Shown here: positions 41,401-49,878 of the stretch, one piece after another
Position numbering within the stretch: the first letter of the stretch is position 1
Layout of the letters: each line of letters starts with the position of its first letter
Assembly: GCA_026874595.1 (NCBI GenBank)
Contig: CM049312.1
Coordinates: 72,884,429-72,948,428, forward strand
DNA length: 64,000 nt
DNA from: Sipunculus nudus
Taxonomy: Eukaryota > Annelida > Sipuncula > Golfingiida > Sipunculidae
Reading direction: 5' to 3'
Notes under the pieces: model-generated
The model's database searches: none
The model's input: only the letters and a program-made list of their open reading frames with translations
What the model was told of the DNA's origin: nothing
Position numbers and translations under genes: made by a program

Positions 41401-44400
41401 AAACATAATGCACTTTGTAAAAAATCAAGAAATATATTTACTCCCTTAACAAGAGCATTGCTGAAGCTAGAGATTATTTTGTCAGGGATGTAACATTATT
41501 TAATCAAGATTCAATTGAATACCCAAATTAGTTCTGAATTTTTCAAATTTTATAAGTTATTAGTATAAATATAAAATTAGTACCTAACTGTGACCATGGC
41601 ACGTTTGTGTCCTGTGAGCACTGTTGATATAATTTTCATATCATGCACACATTAGGATTTCAGCTTTTTAGTTTAGAAAGCTGAAAGAAATTGGCCAAAA
41701 ATTGTAGCTTTTATTAATGTTTTTTATGAGACCCTGTCAGACTTTGGCTCTCTCCAGCCCCTCTTGAGTCACCTGTATGTTGACCTTGTTGACCTTTCAT
41801 CAAATTATGCACGCTTGAGGCGAGGCATACAGGAATCCAGGCAGCTTATGGCCAGCCACAGTTGATCCAACCCAACTCATCTAGTAGTTTTAACCAACAA
41901 CATAACAATAAACAATAAATTAATAAATTTTTATTGGTTTTAAATAACAAATTAAAGAAAAATAGAAAAGGAATTTGTTAGTTTATAATAACAGGAAATT
42001 AACTTGCAGTTACTGATGACATAAGAAACTTGTATCGATGGGTAGAATGTCACATATTCCAAATAACACCATGCAGTCACCTATGGCCTTTTTTTAGTTC
42101 AATTTTAATGATAAAGAAGTAAATCATATTATTCATTACTAATCATTAGGGATCATATGAAGGAAATTAATGATAGACAAAGATGCAGTTGATAATATTA
42201 ATCTAGATTCCTACTGTGTCTAGTGTGTACATTGATGTGAAATTAGTCCAAAATGAATTTTTTTACAGTTATTTTTTAATATAAATAAAAGCCATAAAAC
42301 CAGGTACTTATGATCATTATTTAAATGTGTGAATTTTGTATATTCTGGATTCTCAACATCATTGGTTTGTGAAACTGAATAAATACCAGACATGGTGCGA
42401 ATACTTTGTAATTGTATTTAAATACGATTATGATTATGTACTCCATTATAAAATTTCTTGCATAAAGAATAGGAATTCAGGTAAAAATGAAAGTATATGA
42501 ATACTCGTGCAAATACTTTCAAAATGTATTCATGAATGCATTCATGAATATATTCTTTAATATTATTTTAATAATCATATCAGTTATATTTCATTTTAAA
42601 AAATCATATGATTCTCTTATTATTTTTTATAAAAATTATATTTGGGACAATATTTGTAATTTTTTTAAATAAATAGTTAAACTCTTATATTATATGTTCT
42701 GCTTATAAGTTATATGGCCAAGTCAAAATCTGTGTGACAATAGTACTCCATTTGTTAATAAAATAAATGAAATCAGTCCTCTTCCCTGTCTCCAAAGGTA
42801 CTATCAAAATCATACATAAGCTAAACAACAACTCATAATACAGCTTATATTTATTACCACACAAAACAAGCATGTGCCTCATTTCTAAATAATATTTTTT
42901 TATCATATATAACAGCTGAGCGTCGTGACCCATAGGTCCCTTGTTATATCTTTTTATTATGAAAATCTTTAAAATTTGTACAGTTAAGAATAATAAAATA
43001 TGATAAAAATTATCAATTTTCTGACCATTCTTGCACAAATGCTTCAACTGGATGTCATAGGCTTTCGAGAATTCTCCTTAGGTAAATAAAAAATATGTCA
43101 CATTGGCCTTTAAACTATAGTTGGCTTTATATTAGGGAGATTAAAAATATTCACAATTTTTACTTCTTAAATGTTTTGAGACGGTTCCATTTCACAATTT
43201 ACCATAAGCAAATAACACAATGTACATAACCATTATGAGTCTACATGGTCTATCATTTATAGCGCAGAAAATTTTGGCAATGCCTCCCTGCAGCACCACC
43301 TGGAGGTGATGGGGGAAATCATACGACGAGACAAAAACAAGCCGTGTATTATCATGTGGTCTGTTGCAAACGAACCATCATCCACCAACCCACTGGCTGA
43401 AAACTATTTCAAGTGAGAAATCATTATTTTTACAATTTAATGTAGAAACAAAAAATATGCATTATAAAGAAAACAAGCCTCTGTCATTCACTTATTAGGA
43501 TCATATTCCCTGAGTTTGTTCTTGCATAAGTGACTCTACTTTTGTGACTATTCCTTTGCATGATGATATTCCTGGAATCCAGATCATGTGCCCGTCCCTC
43601 ATCAAAATCTTATAAACTCTTCATTGGACCATTCCCTGAATGCCTTGATAATTTCATGAGATTTTGTTCCTGATTTTCTGAGTTATGTAGTGAACAAACA
43701 CACGAAAACACAAACACATGAGCAGGGATGAATACATACCCTCCTGATGGGGGCAATAAATTTCACACATACAGTATGCTATTGCTCTGGGAGATTTTGT
43801 AATTGCTCTGATCATGCATCCATCCATTGACAAAATACATGTTTTTTTATATTATTTGAAAGGGAACATATATATAACGAAAAATAACAATCACCAAGTA
43901 AATATATTTTATTGAATGACACCTCCACAAAAGTACCTGAATTCTACAGGGATTGACATAGATAGGGGACACACTTTGCACGGGACCATGGTGGTGGCAT
44001 ACTGAAGAAATATTCAGCAGATATTATCAATTATGGTTATTAGGTTGAACACATGACAGAGTTTATCAGTTCCTTTTATACATGGTATACATGGATTACA
44101 TCCATACCATGATGATATTTTCAAGAGAATAACATCATGAGATATTATATGAACCTCCTAACTCAAGAGTGTTTTGTGGCTAAATATGACATTTTTGCAT
44201 GTCCATAGATCTTTTTTTGTGGTTTTCATCCATGTCTTGGGATCCTTTAGCATGCTTGGAGGGCTCTCACATCATGATATATTTTATGACCCTCCTAAAC
44301 GGTGCTCCTGTGATTCTGCAGATACTCATTGTCGCTTTATGAATGCCCATATTCTGGTTATCATTATGACATCATATTAACAGACAGGTTATCCAGCATA

Positions 44401-47400
44401 CAAGAGACCTTGATGGCACTAGACCTGTGACGTTTGTGATTGGACCGGGAGATTTCAGCACTGACAAAGCTGTGAGTTCATAAAGCATGCAGGAGACAAA
44501 ATATATACATAAGAATACACTTCATCTATAAAATCTATATAAATTATATATATTATTATCTATATAAAATCTAAGGCCTATTCTTGTTGTAGCATCCCTG
44601 GCAAATACCCATATATCTTATAAGCTATAAAAAAGTTGTTTTAAATTCATAGTGGACCCAATAAAATATACATTATTTTAAGCCAGGTGCAGTGTTCTTT
44701 TTTAGGGTATGCACATTATTTTTGTAATTTCATTTTCTTATGATATTTTAATATTTAAAAGAAAAATTTATTTTTTTTTAAAGTATGCTGATTTTAGCAC
44801 CCAGTAACTACAAGCCCAGTAACAGAAAGACGCATGGTAGAATAAATGGTTTTAAGACATTGTCCTGTTGTTTAATATTAGTCCAATAAAAATGAGCTTG
44901 CTAATACCTGGTGCTTAAATAATGTACAGTTTAAAACTTTAATTAATTTTGTAAATCTTAAAATATCAAATGAAAATGAAAGTATACCATCAGCACAAAC
45001 ACTGTATCAGGTATAAATTTATATATTACTTTGGTCTTATATAAATTTAAATGATTTTTGGGATGATTTTGAATGAGGGTGTTTTCCCACCTTAACAGTT
45101 AAAAGAGTCTTTAAACATACTGGATATTGCACCTGTTACACCCTATTTGGCTAAATTCTCTTTAACAAATGCATATTTATTTCTGTTCTAAAGACATCTG
45201 ATTCCATAGAGAAAACCATAGATAAAGGGTATTATCTATATTAAGAGGTGTATCCTTAATGCTGGGAAATTGCCATTTGAAAATACCTGTCTGTATGTGA
45301 GACACTGTCATTGTTCTCTTCTTCACTCCCAGGCTCAGTTTGTGGATGTGATCTGTGTTAATCGTTACTACGGCTGGTACAGTGATACAGGTCATGTAGA
45401 GGTCATCCAGTACCAGCTGCCTTATGACTTCATAGAGTGGAACAAGAGATTTAAGAAGCCGATGATGATAACAGAGTATGGAGCTGATACAGTTCCTGGG
45501 CTTCATACAGTAAGTGTTTGTCCCCATGAAAGATTTCTTTCAAAAAGGATAAAAAAAGAAAGGAGTTTTGTTAATTTCACCATGGTTGCCAAAAGAGCTT
45601 TCTCAAATGTTTTATTTTGATTAATAGCTTATCACCTGTTCATTATGTTACACTGAAAGACCAATTTCATTCCAAATATGATAGGTGGCACAGCAAGTAA
45701 CCCCTCTGGATATGTTGGTATAGTTTCTGATAGATCAGCTGTGATTGACTCATAAAAAAATAATGTCAAATACCTTTGTCAAAAATTAAAAATTGATCCC
45801 CTTAGGACACAATTGGCATCATTCCTAACACTTAAAGACCAAATCTGGGGGTTTCTGTGGTGTGATCACGGAGGAGTTGTGTGTCAGTGGTTGAGTGCTA
45901 CCACTCTAAGTGATAATATAGTTTACCCCAAAATTTACTGTACTGTTAGTCCTTGGTAAGGTATGTTATGTTTGTGGAGTTTGAGGTGATCTTGTTGGTT
46001 ATATATGTTCTGCATTAGTCAAATGAGATGTGTACCATAAGCTTGATGCAGGTATTCTTTCACTTCCTCAATAAGTTTGACATAAAAAAAAATCATGGTG
46101 ATGTTAAAACTAAAGATTAAATCCATTTAATCTTTAAAAACTGTCTTTAAATTATCCAAACATATTCAAGAAGAACCTTTGGTGAAATTTGATGAGCCCC
46201 AATTTTGCAAAGGGCATTTTGCAGCCAGTGACCCTTCAACTTCACAGCCTGGTTTGATTCCCGGCGTGGCTAGGAGATTGGGTGGTAGTTGCCTGTGCAA
46301 GGTCGGCAGTTTTCTCCGGGTTCTCCAGTTTCCTCCACACTAACAGACTACTGTACGTCACCATCTAAGCCATGGAGAGTGCATCATGTTAGTTATTATA
46401 ACTAGTTGTACAATCCATGTAAAATAAATAAAGTTTATATTAACTTCCATACATATGCAACCTACCACTTAAGGTTGTGCGTTTTTCATTTTAGTTAGTA
46501 TTGCTGCATGTACCATGTTCTCTAAGAGCATGTAGATAAACAAGCTCATTTATCCATCACAGAGGTTTAGTAAGAGCTTCCATGAACAGGAATTATCTGT
46601 ATGTATGTAGAGTCAGCTCTCACATTAAATTACTGTGGTTGCCGTTTTATTTGCGAGGGTGTTAATTTTGCTATATTTGTGAATGTGAAATAATCACAAA
46701 TATAAAATCCTTGGGAATAAGATGCCAAATCAACTAAGATGAATAAGATGATCAGCATCTGCACAAACTGATGAATAGAAACACCTCTGGAGACAACCTA
46801 ATCAGCAAGCTAATCTGTGCGTGGTATCAAAACTGGTCCATACATACAAGCATTAATTGTTATAAAACACACCCATACTCACAGGGCATATATCGACTGT
46901 GACACAAGTCGTATGTTAATGACTTAACCACAAATTAATGAGGGTATTGTAGGATTCATACAAATATTTTGTATTTTAAATTTATAGATTCTGGTGCAAT
47001 CGTGAAAATGAAACCCTAACAAAAGTTCAAAAATGAAAAAATGCGAAATTTTAGCCACACAATTATTAAACCAACCACAGTAATTCTACAAATAAGACAG
47101 TTGAATAGCTCATTAGTTGTCTTTAAGTGCCACTAGATTGGGCATGTCAGTGTGGCCAGTCTCTGCCCTTAGACCACTGGTGGACCACTGATCCATTTCA
47201 CCCTCTACCCAAGGGCCAGGGGACCAGAAAGGGTTGTGATTGGCTGTTCCCATAGATAACATATATTTTTTAATATGAGGGTGTTGATGGGTTAGTCCAC
47301 TAGGGATGGAGGGGTGGATGGGATACTATTGCTGGCTTCATGTTCCCAACATTAAATATTTGTGATGTTCACTTCTCTTTTTGCGAGGGTTTTATTTTCA

Positions 47401-49762
47401 TGATTTACTGTATACAGTAATTAACACAATGTACAAAACCATTATAATATCAATTACATATTATGCACGCAAAATATTTTCAGTGTAATAGGAGCTAAAG
47501 GAATATAGAACAGATGGAAAATTTCTGTGCAATATAAAAGAAATGATATTGTTCAAATTATAAATCTTTGATTAATTATAAATATTGATGCTACCAACAC
47601 AATATATGTAAATTACAATTCACCTGTGTAGATCTGGTTTCTTATTCGTGAAGATATTATTTTTGTGATAATTTCCCCTAGTGAATACTGTGGTTTGTTC
47701 ATATTCACGGGGTTGAATTTTTGTGTAAATCGCTTTTTCATTGTTTCATGAAGCTGCCATTTTCACGATCTCACTCAACAAAAGAGCTTTATACAGATTT
47801 TGACCATTATTATGTGAATTTATTATATCAAATATTATATGCACAAAATATTATTGATAAAAAATATTGTTCGTTAAATGCAGACAATTTGAAAGATCTG
47901 ATATCATTTAAAATATCAATCTTTATACATACACAAGCTATTTTTATTCATAATGTCAATCATTGACTATTTAACTGTGCTTTCCGAAATAGGACATCTT
48001 ATTCACGAAGGTTTTAATTACGCGATGATTTCCCTTTCACAAATATTACAAATTTGAAACCCTCACACACAAAAAGGCAACAACAGTATCTTACACAACG
48101 ACTTTTAAAATATCTTATTGCTTTCTTTTCCTTCAGATGCCACAGTTTGTCTTCACTGAGGATTACCAGACCGTGTTTTACAAGGAGTACCACACTGCCT
48201 TTGATATGCTGAGGAAACAGTTTCTGGTCGGGGAGATGATTTGGAACTTTGCTGACTTCATGACTGATCAAAGTAGGTATCCCACTAGCCGTGACAACCA
48301 GTCTCAGTAGGCAGTCTGATAATTGTGCTGGTAAGCCTACTTGAGTCGTGATACAAGTAATATCAAGGAATTTATTGCAGTGGTCTTGCGTCAGGTTGCA
48401 TTCATATTGTGGTAAATGGCCCATAAACTCAATATTATGCTAAGAATGAAAAATTAACGAAAATTGTATATGTGTGAGTTCACAACCCAAACTGAAACAA
48501 CATCTCCATGGACACGGGACATTTTCTGTATTGCCTGCAAGCTTCCTGGGTCCTGTAATCTGTGCGAGGCATGCTTGTGCTCATGCGGTCATTTATTCAA
48601 CAAACATGCAGAGGGGATTACCAATGTGCTGGATTAAAATGGAACTTTCACCCTCATGTTTGGTATTATTAGAAAGTACACCAAAAAATGCTAACAACTG
48701 GTCCGGCTTATGTTGATTGAAAGTGTACCTCTAGGCCATGAAGTGTTGTCAGAAATGACAAAAATATTTGCATCTCCATAAGGCCTTATAATGTGTTCCT
48801 CAGCCTTAGATGTTAATACTCTCTGGCGCCTGTAATCAATTCTTAATTCCAGTGGCTCATTATGATGCTTGTATCCAACAGACAGAAGTAAATGGTAAGA
48901 TTGCCACCCTGGGATATTCAGATTTAGTGGTAATTGAGCTCTTTTGACTCTCAGTCATGCAACTAACTTATATTTTATATTGCAGATTTTTAAAAAAATA
49001 TTGAAAAATTAACAAAAAAATTAATATGAAATAAAGATGTAATGTATCTAATCCGATCATATCATTACAGTTAGGTGATTTTTCTTGGTTCATTTACATG
49101 TTCTCACATGTATAGTAACAATAGGAAGACTGGTTCAAACTATTTCATGTCTCAATGTCATTTTAAATTCTTTCAACTTTGTTTAATATTTTCTTTTCAC
49201 TTGATGTTAAAGATCCATGTTACAATTATTTGAACTTTTTGTCCCACAAATTCGACAGTGAGGCCCCTTACAATGGCCAACTGATCATAGCAACACAGTC
49301 ACATGACTTGTAAACCAGGTCATATGGCGTGGTTCATTGATTGACTGCATGATCATACAGTTGACCGATTTCACTGAACTGGTGACAATTGGTTTTATTT
49401 TCATATTCCTCCACAAATAAAAAATAAATGTTGATGAAAATTTCATTATCACATATCACATGTAAATATGAAGACATCACCAGTGTAATGCCGTAAAATA
49501 TTTATGCACAGGTTATGTTTGTAAGTGGTGTCATAATTTTATTTCATTTATTCTAATTCTTTTCATGTTAATATTAAAACATTGGAACGTATCTTTTTTA
49601 TAAACTTTTGATTTTGTAATTTTTGTACCTGCAGGTGTTACAAGAGTTGTTGGTAATAAAAAGGGAGTGTTGACTCGCCAGCGAGAACCAAAGATGGCTG
49701 CCTATATTCTGAGGGACAGATACTGGTCAATTATAAACGAAACGCTATCAACAAATGTTTAA
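21919..49762 (+). CDS. GUSB: Beta-glucuronidase precursor (GH2, lysosomal type), 12 coding exons
   Basis: Hydrolyses terminal beta-D-glucuronic acid residues from glycosaminoglycans and glucuronide conjugates, expected in the lysosome or secreted. Joined exons: 21919-22131, 31637-31813, 34074-34249, 34772-34914, 37502-37698, 38892-39032, 39442-39614, 43263-43412, 44384-44471, 45333-45509, 48137-48272, 49635-49762. All introns are GT-AG and the phases join without a stop, giving 632 aa (human GUSB 651). Signal peptide at about residues 1-22, sugar-binding jelly roll about 32-210, Ig-like domain about 211-310, TIM barrel about 311-630. The acid/base is Glu444 (VANEP), the nucleophile Glu534 (TEYGAD), and Asn598/Lys600 in GNKKG read the uronate carboxylate, which separates GUS from GH2 galactosidases. 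Start at 21919 was chosen for its good Kozak context (A at -3, G at +4) directly before the signal peptide; in-frame ATGs at 21871 and 21910 have poor contexts. Human GUSB also has 12 exons. Confidence 0.96.
22266..22400. repeat. TC-rich microsatellite (intron 1)
   Basis: Imperfect then perfect (TC)n, starting 135 bp after the exon 1 donor. Confidence 0.95.
22899..23318 (+). mobile_element. tRNA-headed SINE (family A) with TSD, GUSB intron 1
   Basis: ATGTAGAGTCTG occurs at 22899-22910 and again at 23307-23318, bracketing about 400 bp: a target-site duplication. The head reads TCTGTGGCTCAAGGGTAGAG (A-box type) with a B-box-like region about 40 bp on. The core GCTCTGCAGGCTTAATGGGAA and the tail AGATGTACATATATGTAG..AAAAAA match the other copies. 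Confidence 0.85.
24903..26130 (+). mobile_element. Non-autonomous hAT-type element with perfect 8-bp TSD
   Basis: Element 24911-26122 begins CAGGGTTTGGTTTTATC and ends with the inverted match GATAAAACTGCCAACCCTG. It is flanked on both sides by AATATGAG (24903-24910 and 26123-26130). Eight-bp duplications and CAGGG termini are hAT hallmarks. Inside, subterminal ATCCGGAT-type repeats occur near both ends. No transposase frame is present, so it must have been mobilised in trans. Confidence 0.88.
26715..26795. repeat. AT to GT compound microsatellite (intron 1)
   Basis: (AT)n then (GT)n of about 52 bp. Confidence 0.95.
27004..27211. mobile_element. GGGGCAGATCCAGG foldback MITE (intron 1)
   Basis: Left AGGGGCAGATCCAGGA and right TCCTGGATCTGC are inverse matches. 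The body has short G-rich and C-rich arms. Widespread 'CAGGGGCGGATCCAGG' MITEs of hAT type look like this. Copy 2 is at 11090-11263 and a fragment at 37227-37340. Confidence 0.65.
27697..27768. repeat. GT to AT compound microsatellite (intron 1)
   Basis: (GT)n then (AT)n, order reversed relative to 26715. Confidence 0.95.
27800..27906 (+). repeat. 33-bp tandem repeat, about 2.5 units (intron 1)
   Basis: TATGGTTTGCCCATGGATCG and TATGGTTTGGTCATGGATCG start 33 bp apart (27841, 27874), each followed by AATGTATACATTC. Confidence 0.7.
27960..28300 (+). repeat. GGACTCG-type repeat, left part in intron 1
   Basis: GCGGACTTGAGTCTACC, TTTTTAGGGACTTGG, AAGCTCTGCATCAGGAGC and TAAAGTAAACAGCATATGTG match 61195-61410. 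Its continuation appears after 29712 (GAACTTGGACTC to TGTGGACTCAACTG). Confidence 0.55.
28370..29712 (+). repeat. CCTTGACCTTGA tandem-structured repeat, copy 1 (intron 1)
   Basis: Sub-repeats of roughly 240-320 bp with TGACCTTGACCTTGA, GCATGGATTGATCC, GATCTTGGATA and the GGTGGC[A/G]CCACC palindrome. Ends GCTGCTGAAGATGG plus a G-run. Copy 2 is at 52040-53538. Confidence 0.75.
30264..30500 (+). repeat. Dispersed repeat, copy 1 (intron 1)
   Basis: TATAAGTGACT, AATCCAGATCATG, CCCTTTCCTGAATTGC, GAGTTAAGTTGTGAACA and AATACATTCCCTCCTGAT appear in the same order at 43499-43760. Confidence 0.6.
31375..31512 (+). repeat. CATTTG hexamer-like repeat 125 bp before exon 2
   Basis: Irregular (GCATTT)n array. 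It contains ATTTGCAT, the octamer (POU-factor) word, five times on the + strand. Confidence 0.7.
31637..31813 (+). CDS. GUSB: GUSB exon 2: jelly-roll domain
   Basis: Residues 72-130, acceptor ttgtag|ACT, donor GTG|gtatgt, phase 0 to 0. [11 protein letters not shown] and [10 protein letters not shown] are hallmark GUS N-terminal motifs, followed by [15 protein letters not shown]. It sits 9.5 kb downstream of exon 1. Confidence 0.95.
32325..32425. repeat. Palindromic AAT/ATT microsatellite (intron 2)
   Basis: (AAT)n to about 32377 then (ATT)n, the second self-complementary trinucleotide tract of the window. Confidence 0.95.
33675..34022 (+). repeat. Dispersed repeat with GCGCCATCTAGTGGCA, copy 1 (intron 2)
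   Basis: ACAGACCTCTGCTAAGGCAG, GCGCCATCTAGTGGCA (33754-33769), AAGCAGCATTTTCTTTA, GAAAATTTCATCAAAATC and AACCTCCCTGGCAGAG appear in order. The last part lies within 60 bp of exon 3. Confidence 0.7.
34074..34249 (+). CDS. GUSB: GUSB exon 3: jelly-roll domain with first N-glycan sequon
   Basis: Residues 131-189, acceptor ttccag|TGG, donor CAG|gtattt, leaves phase 2. Contains [10 protein letters not shown] and [17 protein letters not shown]. The NNT sequon (Asn168) falls where human GUSB has glycosylated Asn173. The exon holds the conserved turn of the sugar-binding domain. Confidence 0.95.
34772..34914 (+). CDS. GUSB: GUSB exon 4: jelly roll to Ig-like transition
   Basis: Residues 189-237. 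Acceptor ttctag|ATA completes an Arg codon split across intron 3; donor ACG|gtaagg leaves phase 1. [20 protein letters not shown] is strongly family-like, as is the [13 protein letters not shown] entry into the Ig-like domain. A - strand open frame over this exon is a shadow. Confidence 0.95.
35100..35514 (+). pseudogene. Dead reverse-transcriptase fragment in GUSB intron 4
   Basis: One frame from 35115 reads [26 protein letters not shown] (degenerate motif B). After a stop and local frame slips it continues as [28 protein letters not shown], then [18 protein letters not shown] and [10 protein letters not shown], typical of the region after motif C in CR1/L2-type LINEs. The YADD block itself is corrupted ([12 protein letters not shown] in another frame). 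Short 5'- and 3'-truncated insertion, same sense as GUSB. Confidence 0.75.
35515..37122 (+). other. GUSB: GUSB intron 4, middle part
   Basis: Downstream of the dead RT fragment the intron is AT-rich. It holds an imperfect AAT tract (35745-35815), a G run (36735-36752) and the left end of a TACTGTGG MITE at 36898-36960. No gene was seen. Confidence 0.7.
36898..36960 (+). mobile_element. TACTGTGG MITE, left-end fragment (intron 4)
   Basis: TACTGTGGTTGG followed by TTTAAATTTGTGATATTC, the family left end; the rest is missing. A similar fragment lies at 26227-26312 in intron 1. Confidence 0.5.
37123..37226 (-). mobile_element. SINE family A, internal fragment (intron 4)
   Basis: GGTGTCACCCAGGCCGGTGT, TACCACACCTGCAGGT and CCATTGCTGGGTCAT match the middle of the - strand copy at 60537-60808. 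Confidence 0.6.
37227..37340 (+). mobile_element. Fragment of the GGGGCAGATCC MITE (intron 4)
   Basis: GGATTTAGGAAAAGGAGGGG matches the left body of the 27004 copy and ACCCACTGGATCCATTTCTG its right end. It abuts a SINE fragment. Confidence 0.5.
37502..37698 (+). CDS. GUSB: GUSB exon 5: Ig-like domain
   Basis: Residues 237-302. Acceptor ttgcag|GGA completes a Gly codon; donor CAG|gtaagt, phase 0. [12 protein letters not shown] is diagnostic of GH2 glucuronidases. Compared with human the loop [11 protein letters not shown] is a few residues longer, and its DNA contains the palindrome GGTGGCGCCACC also found in a dispersed repeat of this window (see findings). Confidence 0.94.
37815..38160 (+). 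repeat. Dispersed repeat with GCGCCATCTAGTGGCA, copy 2 (intron 5)
   Basis: AGCGCAGACCTCCACCAAAG, GCGCCATCTAGTGGCA (37941-37956), AATGCAGCATTTTTCCTTTA and GAAAATTTCATCAAAATC, same order and orientation as copy 1. Confidence 0.7.
38892..39032 (+). CDS. GUSB: GUSB exon 6: Ig-like to TIM-barrel junction
   Basis: Residues 303-349, acceptor ttgtag|GTG, donor GAT|gtaagg, phase 0. Contains [11 protein letters not shown] and the barrel-opening HG..KHEDAD. The usual vertebrate HGVNKHED appears as HGAAKHED. Other GUS enzymes vary here too (E. coli has FGRHED), so activity need not be lost. Confidence 0.95.
39442..39614 (+). CDS. GUSB: GUSB exon 7: TIM barrel with FRTSHYPY active-site motif
   Basis: Residues 350-407, acceptor attcag|ATC, donor TCA|gtgagt, leaves phase 2. 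[10 protein letters not shown] and [13 protein letters not shown] carry the active-site His equivalent to human His385. The following strand reads VILESPGVG where human reads VIDECPGVG, so the Asp before Glu is replaced by Leu. Confidence 0.95.
39655..40140 (+). repeat. Diverged unit 1 of the same repeat in intron 7
   Basis: Starts TTAGCCCAGCCGACTGTAAATC with a weakened hairpin, then GCATGTTTTGAAACC and TAATGTAAGATGTTTC matching the next unit. Confidence 0.65.
40336..41090 (+). repeat. Hairpin-ended GTCC-rich repeat, unit 2 of 3 in intron 7
   Basis: Begins with the hairpin TAGCTCAGCTGACTATAAG..CTGAGCTATA and GTCCGTCC repeats, then about 650 bp nearly identical to 54498-55150. It carries a spurious open frame of [16 protein letters not shown] type that is duplicated in the other copy. 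Confidence 0.8.
41150..41715 (+). repeat. Unit 3 of the same repeat in intron 7, lacking the hairpin
   Basis: AAATTCGGCATACAGTTAGATG, CCTACCATGCCAAGAATTTGG and GACCATGGCACGTTTGTGTCC match units 1 and 2 in order; the left end is missing. Confidence 0.65.
42912..42950 (+). repeat. Right-end module CAGCTGAGCGTCG..GGTCCCTTG
   Basis: CAGCTGAGCGTCGTGACCC, ATAGGTCCCTTGTT recur at 57198-57230 and 60502-60537. It lies about 2.6 kb from the hairpin left end at 40336, close to the 2.7 kb spacing of the nested copy, so it may be the element's right end. Confidence 0.55.
43263..43412 (+). CDS. GUSB: GUSB exon 8: catalytic acid/base exon
   Basis: Residues 407-457. Acceptor tttatag|CGC completes a His codon; donor CAA|gtgaga, phase 2. 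[18 protein letters not shown] contains the GH2 signature with acid/base Glu444 (codon 43372-43374). The NAS sequon (Asn413) lies where human Asn420 is glycosylated. An alternative AG five bases downstream would break the frame. Confidence 0.96.
43413..44383 (+). other. GUSB: GUSB intron 8
   Basis: GT-AG, 971 bp. Its first part is a dispersed repeat (43499-43760) shared with intron 1. The remainder has nothing recognised. Confidence 0.75.
43499..43760 (+). repeat. Dispersed repeat, copy 2 (intron 8)
   Basis: GGAATCCAGATCATG, CCATTCCCTGAATGCC, GAGTTATGTAGTGAACA and AATACATACCCTCCTGAT match 30264-30500. Confidence 0.6.
44384..44471 (+). CDS. GUSB: GUSB exon 9 (short, 88 bp)
   Basis: Residues 457-486, donor GCT|gtgagt, phase 0. 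Two acceptor AGs lie 4 bp apart (taacag|ACAG|G). Only the first keeps the frame ([20 protein letters not shown]); using the second brings a stop within 15 codons. The TRPVTFV strand is family-typical. Confidence 0.92.
44472..45332 (+). other. GUSB: GUSB intron 9
   Basis: GT-AG, 861 bp, AT-rich, nothing recognised. Confidence 0.8.
45333..45509 (+). CDS. GUSB: GUSB exon 10: catalytic nucleophile exon
   Basis: Residues 487-545, acceptor tcccag|GCT, donor ACA|gtaagt, phase 0 both ends. [18 protein letters not shown] carries the active-site Tyr equivalent to human Tyr504. [13 protein letters not shown] carries nucleophile Glu534 (codon 45474-45476). The NRYYGWY wording is closer to bacterial GUS than to human NSYYSWY. 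A 116-codon - strand frame over it is a shadow. Confidence 0.96.
46220..46440 (+). mobile_element. SINE family B, copy 2 (GUSB intron 10)
   Basis: B-box GGTTTGATTCCCGG, core TTTTCTCCGGGTTCTCCAG, AGCCATGGAGAGTGC, and 3' end TGTACAATCCATGTAAAATA followed by AATAAAG. Same order as copy 1. Confidence 0.7.
46628..47085. mobile_element. TACTGTGG MITE in GUSB intron 10 (copy with perfect termini)
   Basis: Termini AATTACTGTGGTTG (46628-46641) and CAACCACAGTAATT (47072-47085) are perfect inverse matches. The TA within them suits a Tc1/mariner-like TA duplication. The interior has 'TTTGCGAGGGT' and 'GGTGCAATCGTGAAAATGAAACCC' patches shared with the other copies. Confidence 0.8.
47686..48088. mobile_element. 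TACTGTGG MITE just upstream of GUSB exon 11
   Basis: Starts TACTGTGGTTTG, ends GGCAACAACAGTA, with CACGGGG and AAACCCTCACACAC subterminal blocks typical of the family. The right end is 48 bp before exon 11. A partial relative occupies 47340-47425. Confidence 0.7.
48137..48272 (+). CDS. GUSB: GUSB exon 11: C-terminal TIM barrel
   Basis: Residues 546-591, acceptor cttcag|ATG, donor AAA|gtaggt, leaves phase 1. [18 protein letters not shown] and [16 protein letters not shown] match the GUS family. The acceptor is preceded by a good pyrimidine tract, and a TA-flanked MITE ends only 48 bp upstream. Confidence 0.95.
48273..49634 (+). other. GUSB: GUSB intron 11
   Basis: GT-AG, 1362 bp. No recognisable repeat or coding segment. 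A - strand open frame at 48014-48424 crosses exon 11 and is a shadow. Confidence 0.75.
49635..49762 (+). CDS. GUSB: GUSB exon 12: N-x-K motif and C-terminus
   Basis: Residues 591-632 and TAA. Acceptor ctgcag|GTG completes a Ser codon. [18 protein letters not shown] carries Asn598 and Lys600, which bind the glucuronate carboxylate. [16 protein letters not shown] ends with a NET sequon (Asn625) where human has Asn631. The tail after NET is about 12 residues shorter than human. Confidence 0.96.
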
Positions 49763-49878
49763 CCATATTATTACTCATAGTCAGTGGGTTACTGTTGAAA
49801 TCATATCATATACTCAAAAGACATACGCAAAGATATATAATGATTTATATAGATATTTATATGCATGTCAAATTGATT

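Noticed and set aside
44388-44471. Alternative exon 9 acceptor 4 bp downstream
   Set aside because: It shifts the frame and meets a stop within 15 codons.
45177-45527. 116-codon - strand frame over exon 10; similarly 48014-48424, 37486-37674 and 34665-35069
   Set aside because: Antisense shadows of well-supported GUSB exons.
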